In this document: positions 20,181 through 29,312 of the stretch, in pieces | Layout: each line of letters begins with the position of its first letter | How positions within the stretch are numbered: position 1 is the stretch's first letter | Source: Listeria seeligeri serovar 1/2b str. SLCC3954 | Lineage (GTDB): Bacteria; Bacillota; Bacilli; Lactobacillales; Listeriaceae | DNA: 64,000 nucleotides | Direction of reading: 5' to 3' | Assembly: GCF_000027145.1 (NCBI RefSeq) | Contig: NC_013891.1 | Span: 2,418,001-2,482,000 of the forward strand | The notes under the pieces: generated by a model | Told to the model about the DNA's origin: nothing | What the model saw: only the letters and a program-made list of their open reading frames with translations | The model's database searches: none | Program-made: the position numbers and the translations under genes

Positions 20181-21224
20181 TTGAAAAAAATATTAACTAG
20201 TCTAAGTTTTGCTTTATTATTAATTGTTTTACTACTAAATTTTTCTGGAGGGGACATAAAAGCCCGAGCAGCTTCTGAGTTATATCCGCTACCCGCACCA
20301 ATTATTGAGGTTTTCCCTGACGACGGGCTCGCAAAAGATATGGCGAAAAGCCTAAATAAAGATTCGGTGGATGACGTTATCGACCAAGAAGACTTAGATG
20401 GTTTAACTGGTCTAGAGTTTGAAACTGAAACAATCACAAACGATTCGTTGAAATTGTTAGAGCGTGCGATGTTTAATAATGTTATAAGTGTTAATATTAT
20501 TAAAGCAGGTTCAGATTTAACGGAATTCCCGGATATTACTACCATTCCAAAACTATCTACTTTATATTACGAATTACCAACATCTGATGTTTCCGGAGGT
20601 TTATCACTTCCTGATTATCAAAACTATCCAGAAATGTATGCAATAACAATGAGTGGACACAAATTAATTGGTTCTATTCCTGATTTCACTGGGATGCCCA
20701 AACTAAAAAACTTAAATATGTCTGATATGTCTATCACTAGTGATGATGTACCTGACTTCCAACATATCCCTGCGTTAGAAACTTTGAATTTAAGCTATAA
20801 TGAGCTAACTGATAAAATCGTTAATTTTACTAATTTACCGTCATTAAATTTAGTTGGTTTAAATTTAGATTTTAATCACTTAAACGAACTTCCATCCAAT
20901 GTATTAGATTCTATTTTCGTTTACAACCAATCTGGTACGGTTCCAGATCAAACAATTAATCAAGGTGAAACTTGTACCATCGAATTACCGATATATTATC
21001 AAATGGAATCTATCGGTATGTTACTAAACCCAACTGTAACTGGTTCATACGTAAATGATTACGTGAATCATCTTCCCGTCACATTAGATAAAGAAACTAA
21101 TTCAATGACAGTTGATGCATCTACACTCAGCCCCGGAGTTTACAATTTTAATGTTCAATACAATCTGAGATATCCAATCACTGAACAAGGTTGCATTTAC
21201 GACTGGGTACTTACAATTAATTAA
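20181..21224 (+). CDS. Secreted internalin-like LRR protein, copy 2
   Basis: A 347-residue paralogue of copies 1 and 3 with the same architecture: signal peptide, internalin cap, LRR region, Ig-like tail. Its first 101 codons are almost identical to the other copies, but from NNVISVNIIKAG onwards it differs clearly (for example LKNLNMSDMS and LNLSYNELTDKIV). It has two cysteines in the tail (GETC and EQGC) where the others have one, so a disulfide could form here only. The start is TTG, as in copy 1; a GTG three codons earlier lies inside the ribosome site. It lies 77 bases after copy 1 and ends in a strong terminator. Confidence 0.85.
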   Translation: MKKILTSLSFALLLIVLLLNFSGGDIKARAASELYPLPAPIIEVFPDDGLAKDMAKSLNKDSVDDVIDQEDLDGLTGLEFETETITNDSLKLLERAMFNNVISVNIIKAGSDLTEFPDITTIPKLSTLYYELPTSDVSGGLSLPDYQNYPEMYAITMSGHKLIGSIPDFTGMPKLKNLNMSDMSITSDDVPDFQHIPALETLNLSYNELTDKIVNFTNLPSLNLVGLNLDFNHLNELPSNVLDSIFVYNQSGTVPDQTINQGETCTIELPIYYQMESIGMLLNPTVTGSYVNDYVNHLPVTLDKETNSMTVDASTLSPGVYNFNVQYNLRYPITEQGCIYDWVLTIN

Positions 21225-21225
21225 T

Positions 21226-21271
21226 AAAAAGACTTGAGATCATGCACTTTGTAGTGGTTTCAAGTCTTTTT
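21226..21271 (+). terminator. Terminator after LRR copy 2
   Basis: AAAAAGACTTGA pairs with TCAAGTCTTTTT, immediately after the stop codon, with a T-run on the plus strand. Confidence 0.85.
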
Positions 21272-21381
21272 ACATTTTTACAAATAAAATTCATGTAATA
21301 AAGTTCAAATTTGATGTATTAACTTTTCTCGTAAACTCTTCATGTTACTCTTTAACCAGATACAAGAAAGGGATGAGTAAT

Positions 21382-22422
21382 TTGAAAAAAATATTAACCA
21401 GCCTAAGTTTTGCTTTATTATTAATTGTTTTACTACTAAATTTTTCTGGAGGGGACATAAAAGCCCGAGCAGCTTCTGAGTTATATCCGCTACCCGCACC
21501 AATTATTGAGGTTTTCCCTGATGACGGGCTCGCAAAAGATATGGCGAAAAACCTAAATAAAGATTCGGTGGATGACGTTATCGACCAAGAAGACTTAGAT
21601 GGTTTAACTGGTCTAGGGTTTGAAACTGAAACAATCACAAACGATTCGTTGAAATTGTTAGAACGTGCGATGTTTAATAATGTTGAAAGTGCCAACATAA
21701 TGGAATTTGGTGAAGGTTTGACTGAATTTCCAGATGTGACTACCATCCCTCACCTTACCAGTATATATTATGCAGTTCCGCCTGCTGGTATTTCAAGAAG
21801 CCTATCACTTCCAGATTATCAAAACTACCCAGACATGGAAAGCATTTCAATGAGTCAACACACATTAATTGGCTCTATCCCTGATTTCACTGGAATGCCT
21901 AAACTAAAATATTTATATATGGGAGACATGTCTATCACAAGCGATGACGTTCCAGATTTTCAACATATCCCAGAATTACGCACTTTGGAATTAGGCCTCA
22001 ATGATTTAACAGATACAATAGTTAATTTTACTAATTTACCCCGCTTAAATTACTTGGATTTAGATTATAATCATCTAAATGAACTTCCAACTAATGTATT
22101 AGATGCGATTTTTGTTCAGAACCAAAACAATTCACTTCCTGATCAAACCATCAATCACGGCGAAAAGAGCACGATTGAATTACCTATTTATTATCAGATG
22201 GAATCCATTGGCATGTTAGTAACTACAGCTGTATCAGGAGAGTACGTGACGGATATCACTGCGCCTCAGCTCCCTGTTACCTTAGATGAAGCTACAAATT
22301 CAATGACGCTTGATACATCCACACTTGCCCCTGGTGTATACAATGTAAATGTCCACTTTAATGGAGCATATCCTCTCGTTGAAGATGGATGCACATACGA
22401 CTGGGTAGTCACTATAAACTAA
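21382..22422 (+). CDS. Secreted internalin-like LRR protein, copy 3
   Basis: A 346-residue paralogue nearly identical to copy 1 over about 248 residues (visible changes include Glu to Asp in YPDMES and Thr to Ser in ESISMS), then diverged in the C-terminal Ig-like tail (for example TAVSGEYVTDITAPQ). It has one cysteine in the tail (EDGCTYDW). It follows the copy 2 terminator after 110 bases that resemble the upstream region of copy 1, so it probably has its own promoter. The start is TTG as in the other copies. From memory, L. monocytogenes EGD-e has a single gene here (lmo2470). Confidence 0.85.
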   Translation: MKKILTSLSFALLLIVLLLNFSGGDIKARAASELYPLPAPIIEVFPDDGLAKDMAKNLNKDSVDDVIDQEDLDGLTGLGFETETITNDSLKLLERAMFNNVESANIMEFGEGLTEFPDVTTIPHLTSIYYAVPPAGISRSLSLPDYQNYPDMESISMSQHTLIGSIPDFTGMPKLKYLYMGDMSITSDDVPDFQHIPELRTLELGLNDLTDTIVNFTNLPRLNYLDLDYNHLNELPTNVLDAIFVQNQNNSLPDQTINHGEKSTIELPIYYQMESIGMLVTTAVSGEYVTDITAPQLPVTLDEATNSMTLDTSTLAPGVYNVNVHFNGAYPLVEDGCTYDWVVTIN

Positions 22423-22423
22423 T

Positions 22424-22478
22424 AAAAAAAACGACTTGAAATCCCCCGTAACCTTTTTGGGATTTCAAGTCGTTTTTT
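22424..22478. terminator. Bidirectional terminator between LRR copy 3 and namA
   Basis: A stem of about 20 bases (AAAAAAACGACTTGAAATCCC and its complement) with a 13-base loop; T-runs on both sides serve two converging genes. It overlaps the namA stop codon. Confidence 0.9.
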
Positions 22479-23493
22479 ATTTCCAAGCGCGAGAATATTG
22501 TTTTGGAGCTTCGATTGTTTCGCCTAACTCTTTTGCAGCGTCTTTTGCAAAATATGGATTTCGTAATAATTCGCGGCCAACAATAATTAAATCAGCCCGT
22601 TCATTACATAAAATTTCTTCCGCTTGCTCACCGCGCGTAATCAGTCCTAGCGCTCCGGTTGCAATTCCGGCTCCGCGACGAATTTCATCGGCAAACGGTA
22701 CTTGATAACCTGGGAAGACTGGTGGTGCAACATTAACAAGCCCACCGGTACTTACATCAATAAGCTCAACCCCATCCGCTTTCATCCATTTAGCAAAAGG
22801 AATGTGATCTTCTAATTGTAAACCACCATGAGCATAATCAGTTGCGGAAACACGAACGATAATCGGTCCATCCCACACTTCTTTAACTGCTTTAATTATA
22901 TCACTCAAAATTTTATAGCGGTTACCAGCAGGGCCACCGTAATTATCTTCGCGACGATTCGTAATTGGAGACAAGAATTGGTGAATTAAATAGCCATGAG
23001 CCGCATGAATTTCAATCACATCAAAACCAGCTTCTTTTGCTCTGTATGCAGCGCGTTTAAAATCAGCCACAACTTCTTTAATTGCTTCTTTTGTTAATTC
23101 GGTCGGTTTAGTTGATTTTTCATCATAAGCGATTGCTGACGGTGCCACAATTTCTCCTGGCAAAACAGCTTTTCTACCAGCATGTGCGAGTTGAATTCCT
23201 GCTTTTGCGCCATGATAATGCAAGCCGTCTACTATCCGTTTTAAAGCTGGTACTTGCTCGTCGTTCCATAAACCTAAATCTTGCTCCGAAATACGTCCTA
23301 CTTCTTGAACGGCTGTTGCTTCTAAAATCACAAGTCCCGTACCACCAGCTGCTCTAGAAACATAATGGGCGAAATGAAAATCTGTTGCGATTCCGTCTTT
23401 ATTTTCTACTGAATACATGCACATTGGTGACATAACAATTCTATTTTTTAAAGTTACATCTTTTAATTTATATTCTGAAAAAAGTTTTGACAT
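22477..23493 (-). CDS. namA: NADPH dehydrogenase, old yellow enzyme family
   Basis: A 338-residue FMN-dependent ene-reductase of the YqjM/NamA type, the same length as the Bacillus enzyme. Residues typical of this thermophilic-like subgroup are seen: Cys25 and Tyr27 (MSPMCMYS), the paired histidines in HAAHGYLIHQFLSP, YGGPAGNRY, and C-terminal phosphate-binding GLITRG. It reduces activated alkenes and nitro compounds and is usually linked to oxidative stress. The start is set at MSKLFSEYKL with AAAGGA 11 bases upstream. It lies 26 bases after whiA and may be in the same transcript. Confidence 0.95.
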   Translation of the reverse strand: MSKLFSEYKLKDVTLKNRIVMSPMCMYSVENKDGIATDFHFAHYVSRAAGGTGLVILEATAVQEVGRISEQDLGLWNDEQVPALKRIVDGLHYHGAKAGIQLAHAGRKAVLPGEIVAPSAIAYDEKSTKPTELTKEAIKEVVADFKRAAYRAKEAGFDVIEIHAAHGYLIHQFLSPITNRREDNYGGPAGNRYKILSDIIKAVKEVWDGPIIVRVSATDYAHGGLQLEDHIPFAKWMKADGVELIDVSTGGLVNVAPPVFPGYQVPFADEIRRGAGIATGALGLITRGEQAEEILCNERADLIIVGRELLRNPYFAKDAAKELGETIEAPKQYSRAWK

Positions 23494-23519
23494 TCTAATT
23501 CGCATCCTTTTCTTTTATT

Positions 23520-24491
23520 TTAACTATTACCAACTTTTAAACCTACTTGCGATGGAGATTCTCCGCTTCTGAGACGTTCAGCAATTTGATCAAGCTTACG
23601 AAGACGGTGGTTAATGCCTGATTTACTTACTTGACCAGTTGTTAGCATTTCTCCTAATTCCTTCAGGGTAACATCTTCATTCGCAATCCGGAGAGCCGCA
23701 ATTTCTCGCAAACGCTCTGGTAAAGCCTCTAAGCCAACTGTTGCTTGAATGTATTTAATGTTGTCGATTTGGCGTACAGCTGCATTAATCGTTTTATTTA
23801 AATTCGCCGTTTCACAGTTTACTAGTCGGTTCACTGAGTTACGCATATCGCGCATAATGCGAACATCCTCAAAATGAAGTAGCGCACTTGTTGCTCCGAT
23901 AATACTCAAGAACTCCGTGATTTTCTCCGCTTCTTTTAAATAAGTAATAAAGCCATTTTTTCGTTCAAGCGTCCTGGCGTTAAGGTCAAATTGATTCATT
24001 AACGCACATATCGCTTCATTGTGTTCCTCATAAACGGAGAAAATTTCTAAATGATACGAAGAAGTTTCTGGATTATTAACAGATCCGCTAGCTAAAAAGG
24101 CTCCGCGTAAGTAAGCACGTTTGGCACTTCTTTTTTTGACAAATCCCCGATCAATTGACTTAGTAAAGGTCATTGGTGGTTCAAGAATTCGCAAATCTTC
24201 CAAAATGCCTCGCGTTCCTGACTTCAAGCGAACGATATACACATTATTTTTTTTGAGCTTCATTTTCCGACGAACAAGTAGCTCAATCGGAACTTCGTAT
24301 AAATCTTTCAGTAATTGATACATTCGCCTTGCAATAGCGGCATTCTCCGTTTGAACATCCATTATTACTAATTGATTTGAAAACGAGATTGCGCCATTCA
24401 TTCGAATAAAAGCTGCGAGTTCCACTTTTGCATCGCTATCGCTTACGTCCATATGGGTTAGTTCTTTCTTCGTTTCCGATGCAAATGACAT
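23520..24491 (-). CDS. whiA: WhiA, DNA-binding sporulation/division regulator homologue
   Basis: A 323-residue WhiA protein with two N-terminal LAGLIDADG-type homing-endonuclease-like domains lacking nuclease function (residues 1-200, including [17 protein letters not shown]) and a C-terminal helix-turn-helix (about 225-305, with [25 protein letters not shown]). In Bacillus it affects cell division and chromosome segregation. It is part of rapZ-yvcK-whiA, seven bases after yvcK. The Bacillus crh gene that usually follows is absent here. Confidence 0.96.
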   Translation of the reverse strand: MSFASETKKELTHMDVSDSDAKVELAAFIRMNGAISFSNQLVIMDVQTENAAIARRMYQLLKDLYEVPIELLVRRKMKLKKNNVYIVRLKSGTRGILEDLRILEPPMTFTKSIDRGFVKKRSAKRAYLRGAFLASGSVNNPETSSYHLEIFSVYEEHNEAICALMNQFDLNARTLERKNGFITYLKEAEKITEFLSIIGATSALLHFEDVRIMRDMRNSVNRLVNCETANLNKTINAAVRQIDNIKYIQATVGLEALPERLREIAALRIANEDVTLKELGEMLTTGQVSKSGINHRLRKLDQIAERLRSGESPSQVGLKVGNS

Positions 24492-24498
24492 GGCTTAC

Positions 24499-25467
24499 TC
24501 ACTCCTTTTCTAATTTTTTATCAGGTAACATAGCTAGAAGCGCTTCCGCCACCTTATCAGCAGCATGGCGTACAAGACCATCCTCTGTAGAAAGAAAATC
24601 TTGATAAATTGCTTCTACGCCAAGATTCTCCATTTCTGCCGCATTGTGTTCCACTTGGGCAACATCTTCTGGAAATAGTAATTCTTTTGGTACGGTAGTT
24701 GTGTTAATTAATGTTTTATCAATAAAAGACTTACCGACATGCTCGTGAATTACTTTGATATGATCAGCATCAGAGAAAAAGTCCGTCTCGCCAATTTGCG
24801 TTAAAATGTTCGTAATATAGACTTTGGGCGCTTTACTTGCGATGATTTCATCTGTTAATTCTGTCAGCAATAAATTCGGTAAAATACTAGTATATAAGCT
24901 TCCCGGACCAATAACAATCAAATCAGCTTCTTTGACTGCGTCTACTGCTGTTGGATACGGCTTCACATTTTCTGGTTCAATGAAAACACGATTAATATGT
25001 TTGCCTTGTAGTGGAATAAGTGACTCACCATGAACGATAGAACCGTCTTCCATTTCTGCGCTTAAGATTAATGGTTGGTCTGTCGCTGGAATGACTTTAC
25101 CACGGATTTTCAGCACCGTAGCAAGCACATTAATCGCGTCAACATAACTATCATTTAGTTGCGATAACGCCGTCAGAATCAGATTACCAATGACGTGCCC
25201 GGATAAATCACCATCTACAGCAAAACGGTATTGAAACAAATCTACCACACGCGGGTCCACATTAGATAAAGCAAGCATGACGTTACGAATATCACCCGGC
25301 GGCAGTACATCCATTTGCTCACGGATTTTACCAGAGCTCCCACCATCATCAGCCACTGTTACAATTGCTGTCAGATGAATATCTTTTTGCTTCAAACCTT
25401 TCAAAACTACTGGAAGACCCGTCCCGCCGCCTATCACGACTACTTTTGGCTTCAATTCGTTTCTCAT
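24499..25467 (-). CDS. yvcK: YvcK gluconeogenesis/morphology factor
   Basis: A 322-residue member of the CofD/YvcK family, which binds UDP-sugars. Seen: the N-terminal glycine-rich loop GGGTGLPVVLKGLK, DDGGSSGKIRE, PPGDIRNVMLALS, and GPGSLYTSILPNLL in the middle. In L. monocytogenes and Bacillus the protein is needed for normal envelope and growth on gluconeogenic carbon. It is tightly packed between rapZ (1-base gap) and whiA, so translation is probably coupled. Confidence 0.96.
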   Translation of the reverse strand: MRNELKPKVVVIGGGTGLPVVLKGLKQKDIHLTAIVTVADDGGSSGKIREQMDVLPPGDIRNVMLALSNVDPRVVDLFQYRFAVDGDLSGHVIGNLILTALSQLNDSYVDAINVLATVLKIRGKVIPATDQPLILSAEMEDGSIVHGESLIPLQGKHINRVFIEPENVKPYPTAVDAVKEADLIVIGPGSLYTSILPNLLLTELTDEIIASKAPKVYITNILTQIGETDFFSDADHIKVIHEHVGKSFIDKTLINTTTVPKELLFPEDVAQVEHNAAEMENLGVEAIYQDFLSTEDGLVRHAADKVAEALLAMLPDKKLEKE

Positions 25468-25468
25468 A

Positions 25469-26344
25469 TTAACGACCCTTTCTACGTTTCATATCTCGAT
25501 GTGAGATGGTAGTTTCATATTTTTGCTGAATCGCTTTTCCAACGAACTCAGTCAAAGCAACTGAACGATGCTGCCCTCCTGTACATCCGATTGCGATAAC
25601 AAGTTGTGTTTTTCCTTCCCGCTTATAAAAGGGTAGCGTAAACATAAGTAAATCTACTAATTTATCTAAAAAAGTTTGAGTTTCTGGCCATTTCATTACA
25701 TATTCATAAACATCTTCATCTAATCCAGTGAGTGGACGCATTTTGTCAATGTAATGTGGGTTTGGTAAAAAGCGCACGTCAAAAACTAAATCTGCATCAA
25801 TTGGAATTCCGTATTTGAAACCAAACGACATTAGCTGCACGTTAAAAACAGCTTTATCATCTGTTTGAAATTCATTATTAATACGTTCCCGCAACTCACG
25901 TGGAGCCATATTAGAAGTATTAATAACTAGTTGTGAACGTCCTTTTAAATCACTAAGCAACTCACGCTCAGCAGTAATTCCATCCAACACCGAACCATTT
26001 GGCTCAAGTGGATGATGACGACGCGTTTCTTTATAACGGGAAACGAGTACCTTGTCATCTGCTTCCAAAAAGAGGATTTTTGTAGTAATAAAGTTCGTAT
26101 TATCTAATTCATCTAGCGCTGGTTGAATAGAATCAAAGAACTCTCGTCCACGAAGATCCATTACTAACGCGATTTTATCCATTTTATCGGTTTCTTTCAT
26201 TAGTTCCCAGAATTTCGGAAGTAAACTTGGTGGCAAATTATCAACACAAAAATAACCGAGATCTTCTAACGACTGCATTGCAACTGTCTTCCCAGCACCA
26301 GACATCCCAGTAATAATCACTAATTTCAATTGTTTGGAAGCCAT
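25469..26344 (-). CDS. rapZ: RapZ (YvcJ) nucleotide-binding protein
   Basis: A 291-residue P-loop protein. The Walker A motif GMSGAGKT is at residues 13-20; [10 protein letters not shown] and the conserved C-terminal [15 protein letters not shown] are family signatures. In E. coli RapZ controls glmS through small RNAs; in Firmicutes it has ATPase/GTPase activity and a less clear role. The start is MASKQLK with AAAGGATG upstream; the longer frame begins at a GTG overlapping that site. First gene of rapZ-yvcK-whiA. Confidence 0.95.
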   Translation of the reverse strand: MASKQLKLVIITGMSGAGKTVAMQSLEDLGYFCVDNLPPSLLPKFWELMKETDKMDKIALVMDLRGREFFDSIQPALDELDNTNFITTKILFLEADDKVLVSRYKETRRHHPLEPNGSVLDGITAERELLSDLKGRSQLVINTSNMAPRELRERINNEFQTDDKAVFNVQLMSFGFKYGIPIDADLVFDVRFLPNPHYIDKMRPLTGLDEDVYEYVMKWPETQTFLDKLVDLLMFTLPFYKREGKTQLVIAIGCTGGQHRSVALTEFVGKAIQQKYETTISHRDMKRRKGR

Positions 26345-26405
26345 ATATGTTTCATCCTTTCGCACAAATTATATCTATCTTCCATTTTAGCACACTTCTT
26401 ACTAG

Positions 26406-26447
26406 AAAATCCCGGAAAAGTCTCCAAAGAGAGTTTCCGGGATTTTT
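26406..26447 (-). terminator. Terminator of the galE-galM-pgcA unit
   Basis: AAAAATCCCGGAAA pairs with TTTCCGGGATTTT on the minus strand, immediately after the pgcA stop; T-run present. Confidence 0.88.
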
Positions 26448-26451
26448 CTTT

Positions 26452-28182
26452 TTAAGCCTCAATATAGGCAAGTAAATCTGTTTTTATTTTTTCTAATTTA
26501 GTTGTACTTTCTTCTTGGTTTTCTCCGCGAATACTAAAATAGAATTTGATTTTCGGTTCTGTTCCTGATGGACGCAAGCAGAACCATGAACCATCTTCAA
26601 AATAACATTTAATAACATCAGCGGTTGGGAGCTTAATTACTTCTGTTTCACCTGAATTTATCCAAGTCGTTTCACTTCTGAGATAATCCTCTGCTCGCTC
26701 AATCTTAAAGCCACCCATACTTGTTGGAAGTTGCTCACGGAAGCCACTTGTAATTTCTTTAATCCGTTCCGAGCCATCTTTTCCACTAAGCGTTAACGAC
26801 ACAAGGTCTTCCTTATAATAACCAAACTCCGCGTAAATTTGATCCAACTCAGCTAACAAATCGCGTCCTTCTGTTTTACAAACAAGCGCCACTTCCGAAA
26901 TAGCTAGAACTGCTTGGATAGCATCTTTATCACGAGTAAACGACTTCACCATGTAGCCATTACTTTCTTCATAACCAAATTCAAAAGTGTGTTTACCAGT
27001 TTCTTCAAACAATTTAATTTGCTCAGCAATAAATTTAAAGCCCGTTAGCACCTCAATCATTTGAACATCAAAATGTTTAGCAATTGCGGTCCCCAAATTA
27101 CTAGTTACAATTGATTTTAAAACTGCAGCATTTTTTGGTAATTCATTTTGCGCTTTCTTTTGTTTTAATAAATAATGCAAAATAATTGCGCCAATTTGAT
27201 TGCCAGAAAGAATTTCATAGTCTCCCGTATGGTTACGAACAGCTACTCCTAAACGGTCAGCATCAGGGTCAGTCCCAACCAAAATATCTCCATCATGCTT
27301 CTTACCATATTCAATTGCTAGTAAGAAAGCTTCCCGATTTTCAGGGTTTGGTGATTTCACTGTTCCAAAATCAGGATCATTTACAAATTGTTCATCAACT
27401 TTAATAATATTAGTAAATCCAACACTTTCAAGCGCGGGCACACCTAAAATCCCACCAGTACCATGAAGCGGCGTAAAGACAATTTTCAAATCTTTGCCCT
27501 GCTTACGAACAAGGTCTTTATTAACAATCACTTCTTTTAATTTTTCTAAATAAGGACGGTCCACTTTTTCACTAATAACTTCTAATAAACCGTTATTAAT
27601 TAATTCTTCTTGGTCAGCCACTTTCACGGAAAAAATATCATTTACTGAATCTATGTATTCCGTTACGGCATTTGCGCCAGTTGGAGGCATTTGACCGCCG
27701 TCTTCTCCGTATATCTTGTAGCCATTGTATTCTGGTGGATTATGACTTGCTGTAATGACAATCCCACCAAATGCATTTAAGAACCTTACCGCGAAGGAAA
27801 GCTCCGGTGTCGGGCGTAGTGCTTCAAAAACATAACTTTTAACACCATGTTTACCTAAAACTGCCGCGGATTCAAACGCAAATTCTCGTGACATATGACG
27901 CGGATCATAAGCAATAACAATCCCTCGTTTCTTCGCTTCTTCCCCGTTCTCAGCAACAAATTGAGCTAAGCCAAAAGATGCTTTTCGGATCGTATAAATA
28001 TTCATTCGATTAGTCCCTGCGCCAAGTACTCCGCGCATTCCTGCCGTACCAAATTCCATATTACGATAAAAACTATCTTCTAGTTCCGTTTCGTCGGAAG
28101 ATATTTTATTTAATTGAGCCTTTAAAGAATTATCTAAAGCTTCATTTTTGGTCCATTTTTGATATTCTTCTTGCCAGTTCAT
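26452..28182 (-). CDS. pgcA: Alpha-phosphoglucomutase
   Basis: A 576-residue phosphohexomutase interconverting glucose-6-phosphate and glucose-1-phosphate, the entry to UDP-glucose for wall teichoic acid and glycolipid. Family motifs: phosphoserine Ser146 in TASHNPPEYNGYK, metal-binding GTDPDADRLGVA, sugar-binding FGYEESNGY and phosphate-binding RPSGTEPKIKFY. Length is as in Bacillus PgcA. It lies at the end of a galE-galM-pgcA group on the minus strand with its own terminator, so the three probably work together on galactose/glucose activation. Confidence 0.96.
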   Translation of the reverse strand: MNWQEEYQKWTKNEALDNSLKAQLNKISSDETELEDSFYRNMEFGTAGMRGVLGAGTNRMNIYTIRKASFGLAQFVAENGEEAKKRGIVIAYDPRHMSREFAFESAAVLGKHGVKSYVFEALRPTPELSFAVRFLNAFGGIVITASHNPPEYNGYKIYGEDGGQMPPTGANAVTEYIDSVNDIFSVKVADQEELINNGLLEVISEKVDRPYLEKLKEVIVNKDLVRKQGKDLKIVFTPLHGTGGILGVPALESVGFTNIIKVDEQFVNDPDFGTVKSPNPENREAFLLAIEYGKKHDGDILVGTDPDADRLGVAVRNHTGDYEILSGNQIGAIILHYLLKQKKAQNELPKNAAVLKSIVTSNLGTAIAKHFDVQMIEVLTGFKFIAEQIKLFEETGKHTFEFGYEESNGYMVKSFTRDKDAIQAVLAISEVALVCKTEGRDLLAELDQIYAEFGYYKEDLVSLTLSGKDGSERIKEITSGFREQLPTSMGGFKIERAEDYLRSETTWINSGETEVIKLPTADVIKCYFEDGSWFCLRPSGTEPKIKFYFSIRGENQEESTTKLEKIKTDLLAYIEA

Positions 28183-28227
28183 CAGTCACACTCCTCCAAA
28201 TACTTCTTGCTTTGATTTTAACAGGTT

Positions 28228-29298
28228 CTAGATATTTCGTCTATCTACGGTAAAGCGGAAAGTAGTGTTAGCTGTAAATGTTTCTCCAGGTCTTAGCACA
28301 ATATCACCAAATCCCGGTTGATTAATAGCATCAACCAAGCCCTGTGTTTCCATGGTTATTCCCGCGTACTTTGGTACTGGCTTCTTGTCGATTTCAAATT
28401 TACTCGACAAACTATTCGCGGTATAAACAACGACTGATTCTGAAGTTGTTTCCATTTCGATACATCTACCTGAAGTAGGCTCAAATAAAACTGCATCTGG
28501 ACGTTCATTTTCATGTTTCAAAACAAAAGCATGGTCAAGTCCAGCGCCAACTATTTTTATTTGCTCATTATCACTACTAGTAATTTCAGCTATTTCACGA
28601 GCTGCTTGCAAATCAAATATTGAATCTTTCACAGGTCGATTTTCACCGATTGGCAGTGTTTCATCGTCTACCGGCAAGAAACGTTCACTATTAACCATAA
28701 GTTGATGTCCTAACACAGTGGAGCCAGCATCACCAGTGAGATTAAAGTAAATATGATTGCTCGGATTGTAAATGGTTGGTTTTTCCGTCTCTGCTTCATA
28801 ATTAATTATCCATTCATTCTTATTATTTAGCGTATACGTCATTTTCGTATCTATTTTCCCCGGATAGCCATTTTCTCTATCCGCCCATTGATAGTAAAAA
28901 GTCATCACGATTTGATCTGGCTGTTCTTCAACAGTGACATCCCACATTCTTTTACTAAAATTACCTTTACCGCCGTGAAGCGAGTTTGCACCATCATTTC
29001 GCGATAATTGGAACCGATTTCCATCTAGATTAAATTGTCCTTTCGTAATCCGTCCTGCAACCGGCCCAACAACTGCACCAAAATATGGTGAATAAGCCAA
29101 ATAATCCTCCAATTTTGTAAATCCAAGACTAATATTCGCAAATTCACCAAATTTGTCGATTGTTTCAACAGAAGTGATAATTGCTCCATAATTCAAAACG
29201 CTCATTTTCATTCCATGGTCATTTATCATTGTCCACTGCCAAACAGTTTCTCCTGCTAAATCACCAAAATATTGTTTTTTAACTTCGATAGAGATCAC
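28228..29298 (-). CDS. galM: Aldose 1-epimerase (galactose mutarotase)
   Basis: A 356-residue GalM-like protein converting beta- to alpha-aldose. The all-beta fold shows catalytic-type residues: histidine in NPSNHIYFNLTG, aspartate in GAGLDHAFVL, and the C-terminal glutamate region GITMETQGLVDAIN. It lies 14 bases downstream of galE. The start is uncertain: the GTG at the listed end is only about three bases from AAGAAGGAAA, and no better in-frame start is nearby. Confidence 0.9.
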   Translation of the reverse strand: MISIEVKKQYFGDLAGETVWQWTMINDHGMKMSVLNYGAIITSVETIDKFGEFANISLGFTKLEDYLAYSPYFGAVVGPVAGRITKGQFNLDGNRFQLSRNDGANSLHGGKGNFSKRMWDVTVEEQPDQIVMTFYYQWADRENGYPGKIDTKMTYTLNNKNEWIINYEAETEKPTIYNPSNHIYFNLTGDAGSTVLGHQLMVNSERFLPVDDETLPIGENRPVKDSIFDLQAAREIAEITSSDNEQIKIVGAGLDHAFVLKHENERPDAVLFEPTSGRCIEMETTSESVVVYTANSLSSKFEIDKKPVPKYAGITMETQGLVDAINQPGFGDIVLRPGETFTANTTFRFTVDRRNI

Positions 29299-29312
29299 TT
29301 TCCTTCTTAAGT

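Larger units (their letters stand above)
19063..22422 (+). repeat. Three tandem mosaic LRR gene copies
   Basis: By hand alignment the first 303 bases of the three coding regions (19063-19365, 20181-20483, 21382-21684) are nearly identical, with about five differences between copies 1 and 2. Copies 1 and 3 stay about 99% alike to roughly 19807 and 22126, then diverge. Copy 2 diverges from both abruptly after base 303. The upstream element GTTCAAATTTGATGTAT is also shared by copies 1 and 3. The pattern points to recent gene conversion or unequal crossing-over. Confidence 0.85.

Noticed and set aside
18990..21746. Long antisense open frames opposite the three LRR genes
   Set aside because: They repeat because the LRR 5' cassette repeats; no ribosome site and no plausible protein composition.
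20020..22422. C-terminal YDWVVTIN as a WxL cell-wall anchor
   Set aside because: The paired WxL motifs and usual domain length are missing; it looks like the last strand of an Ig-like domain.
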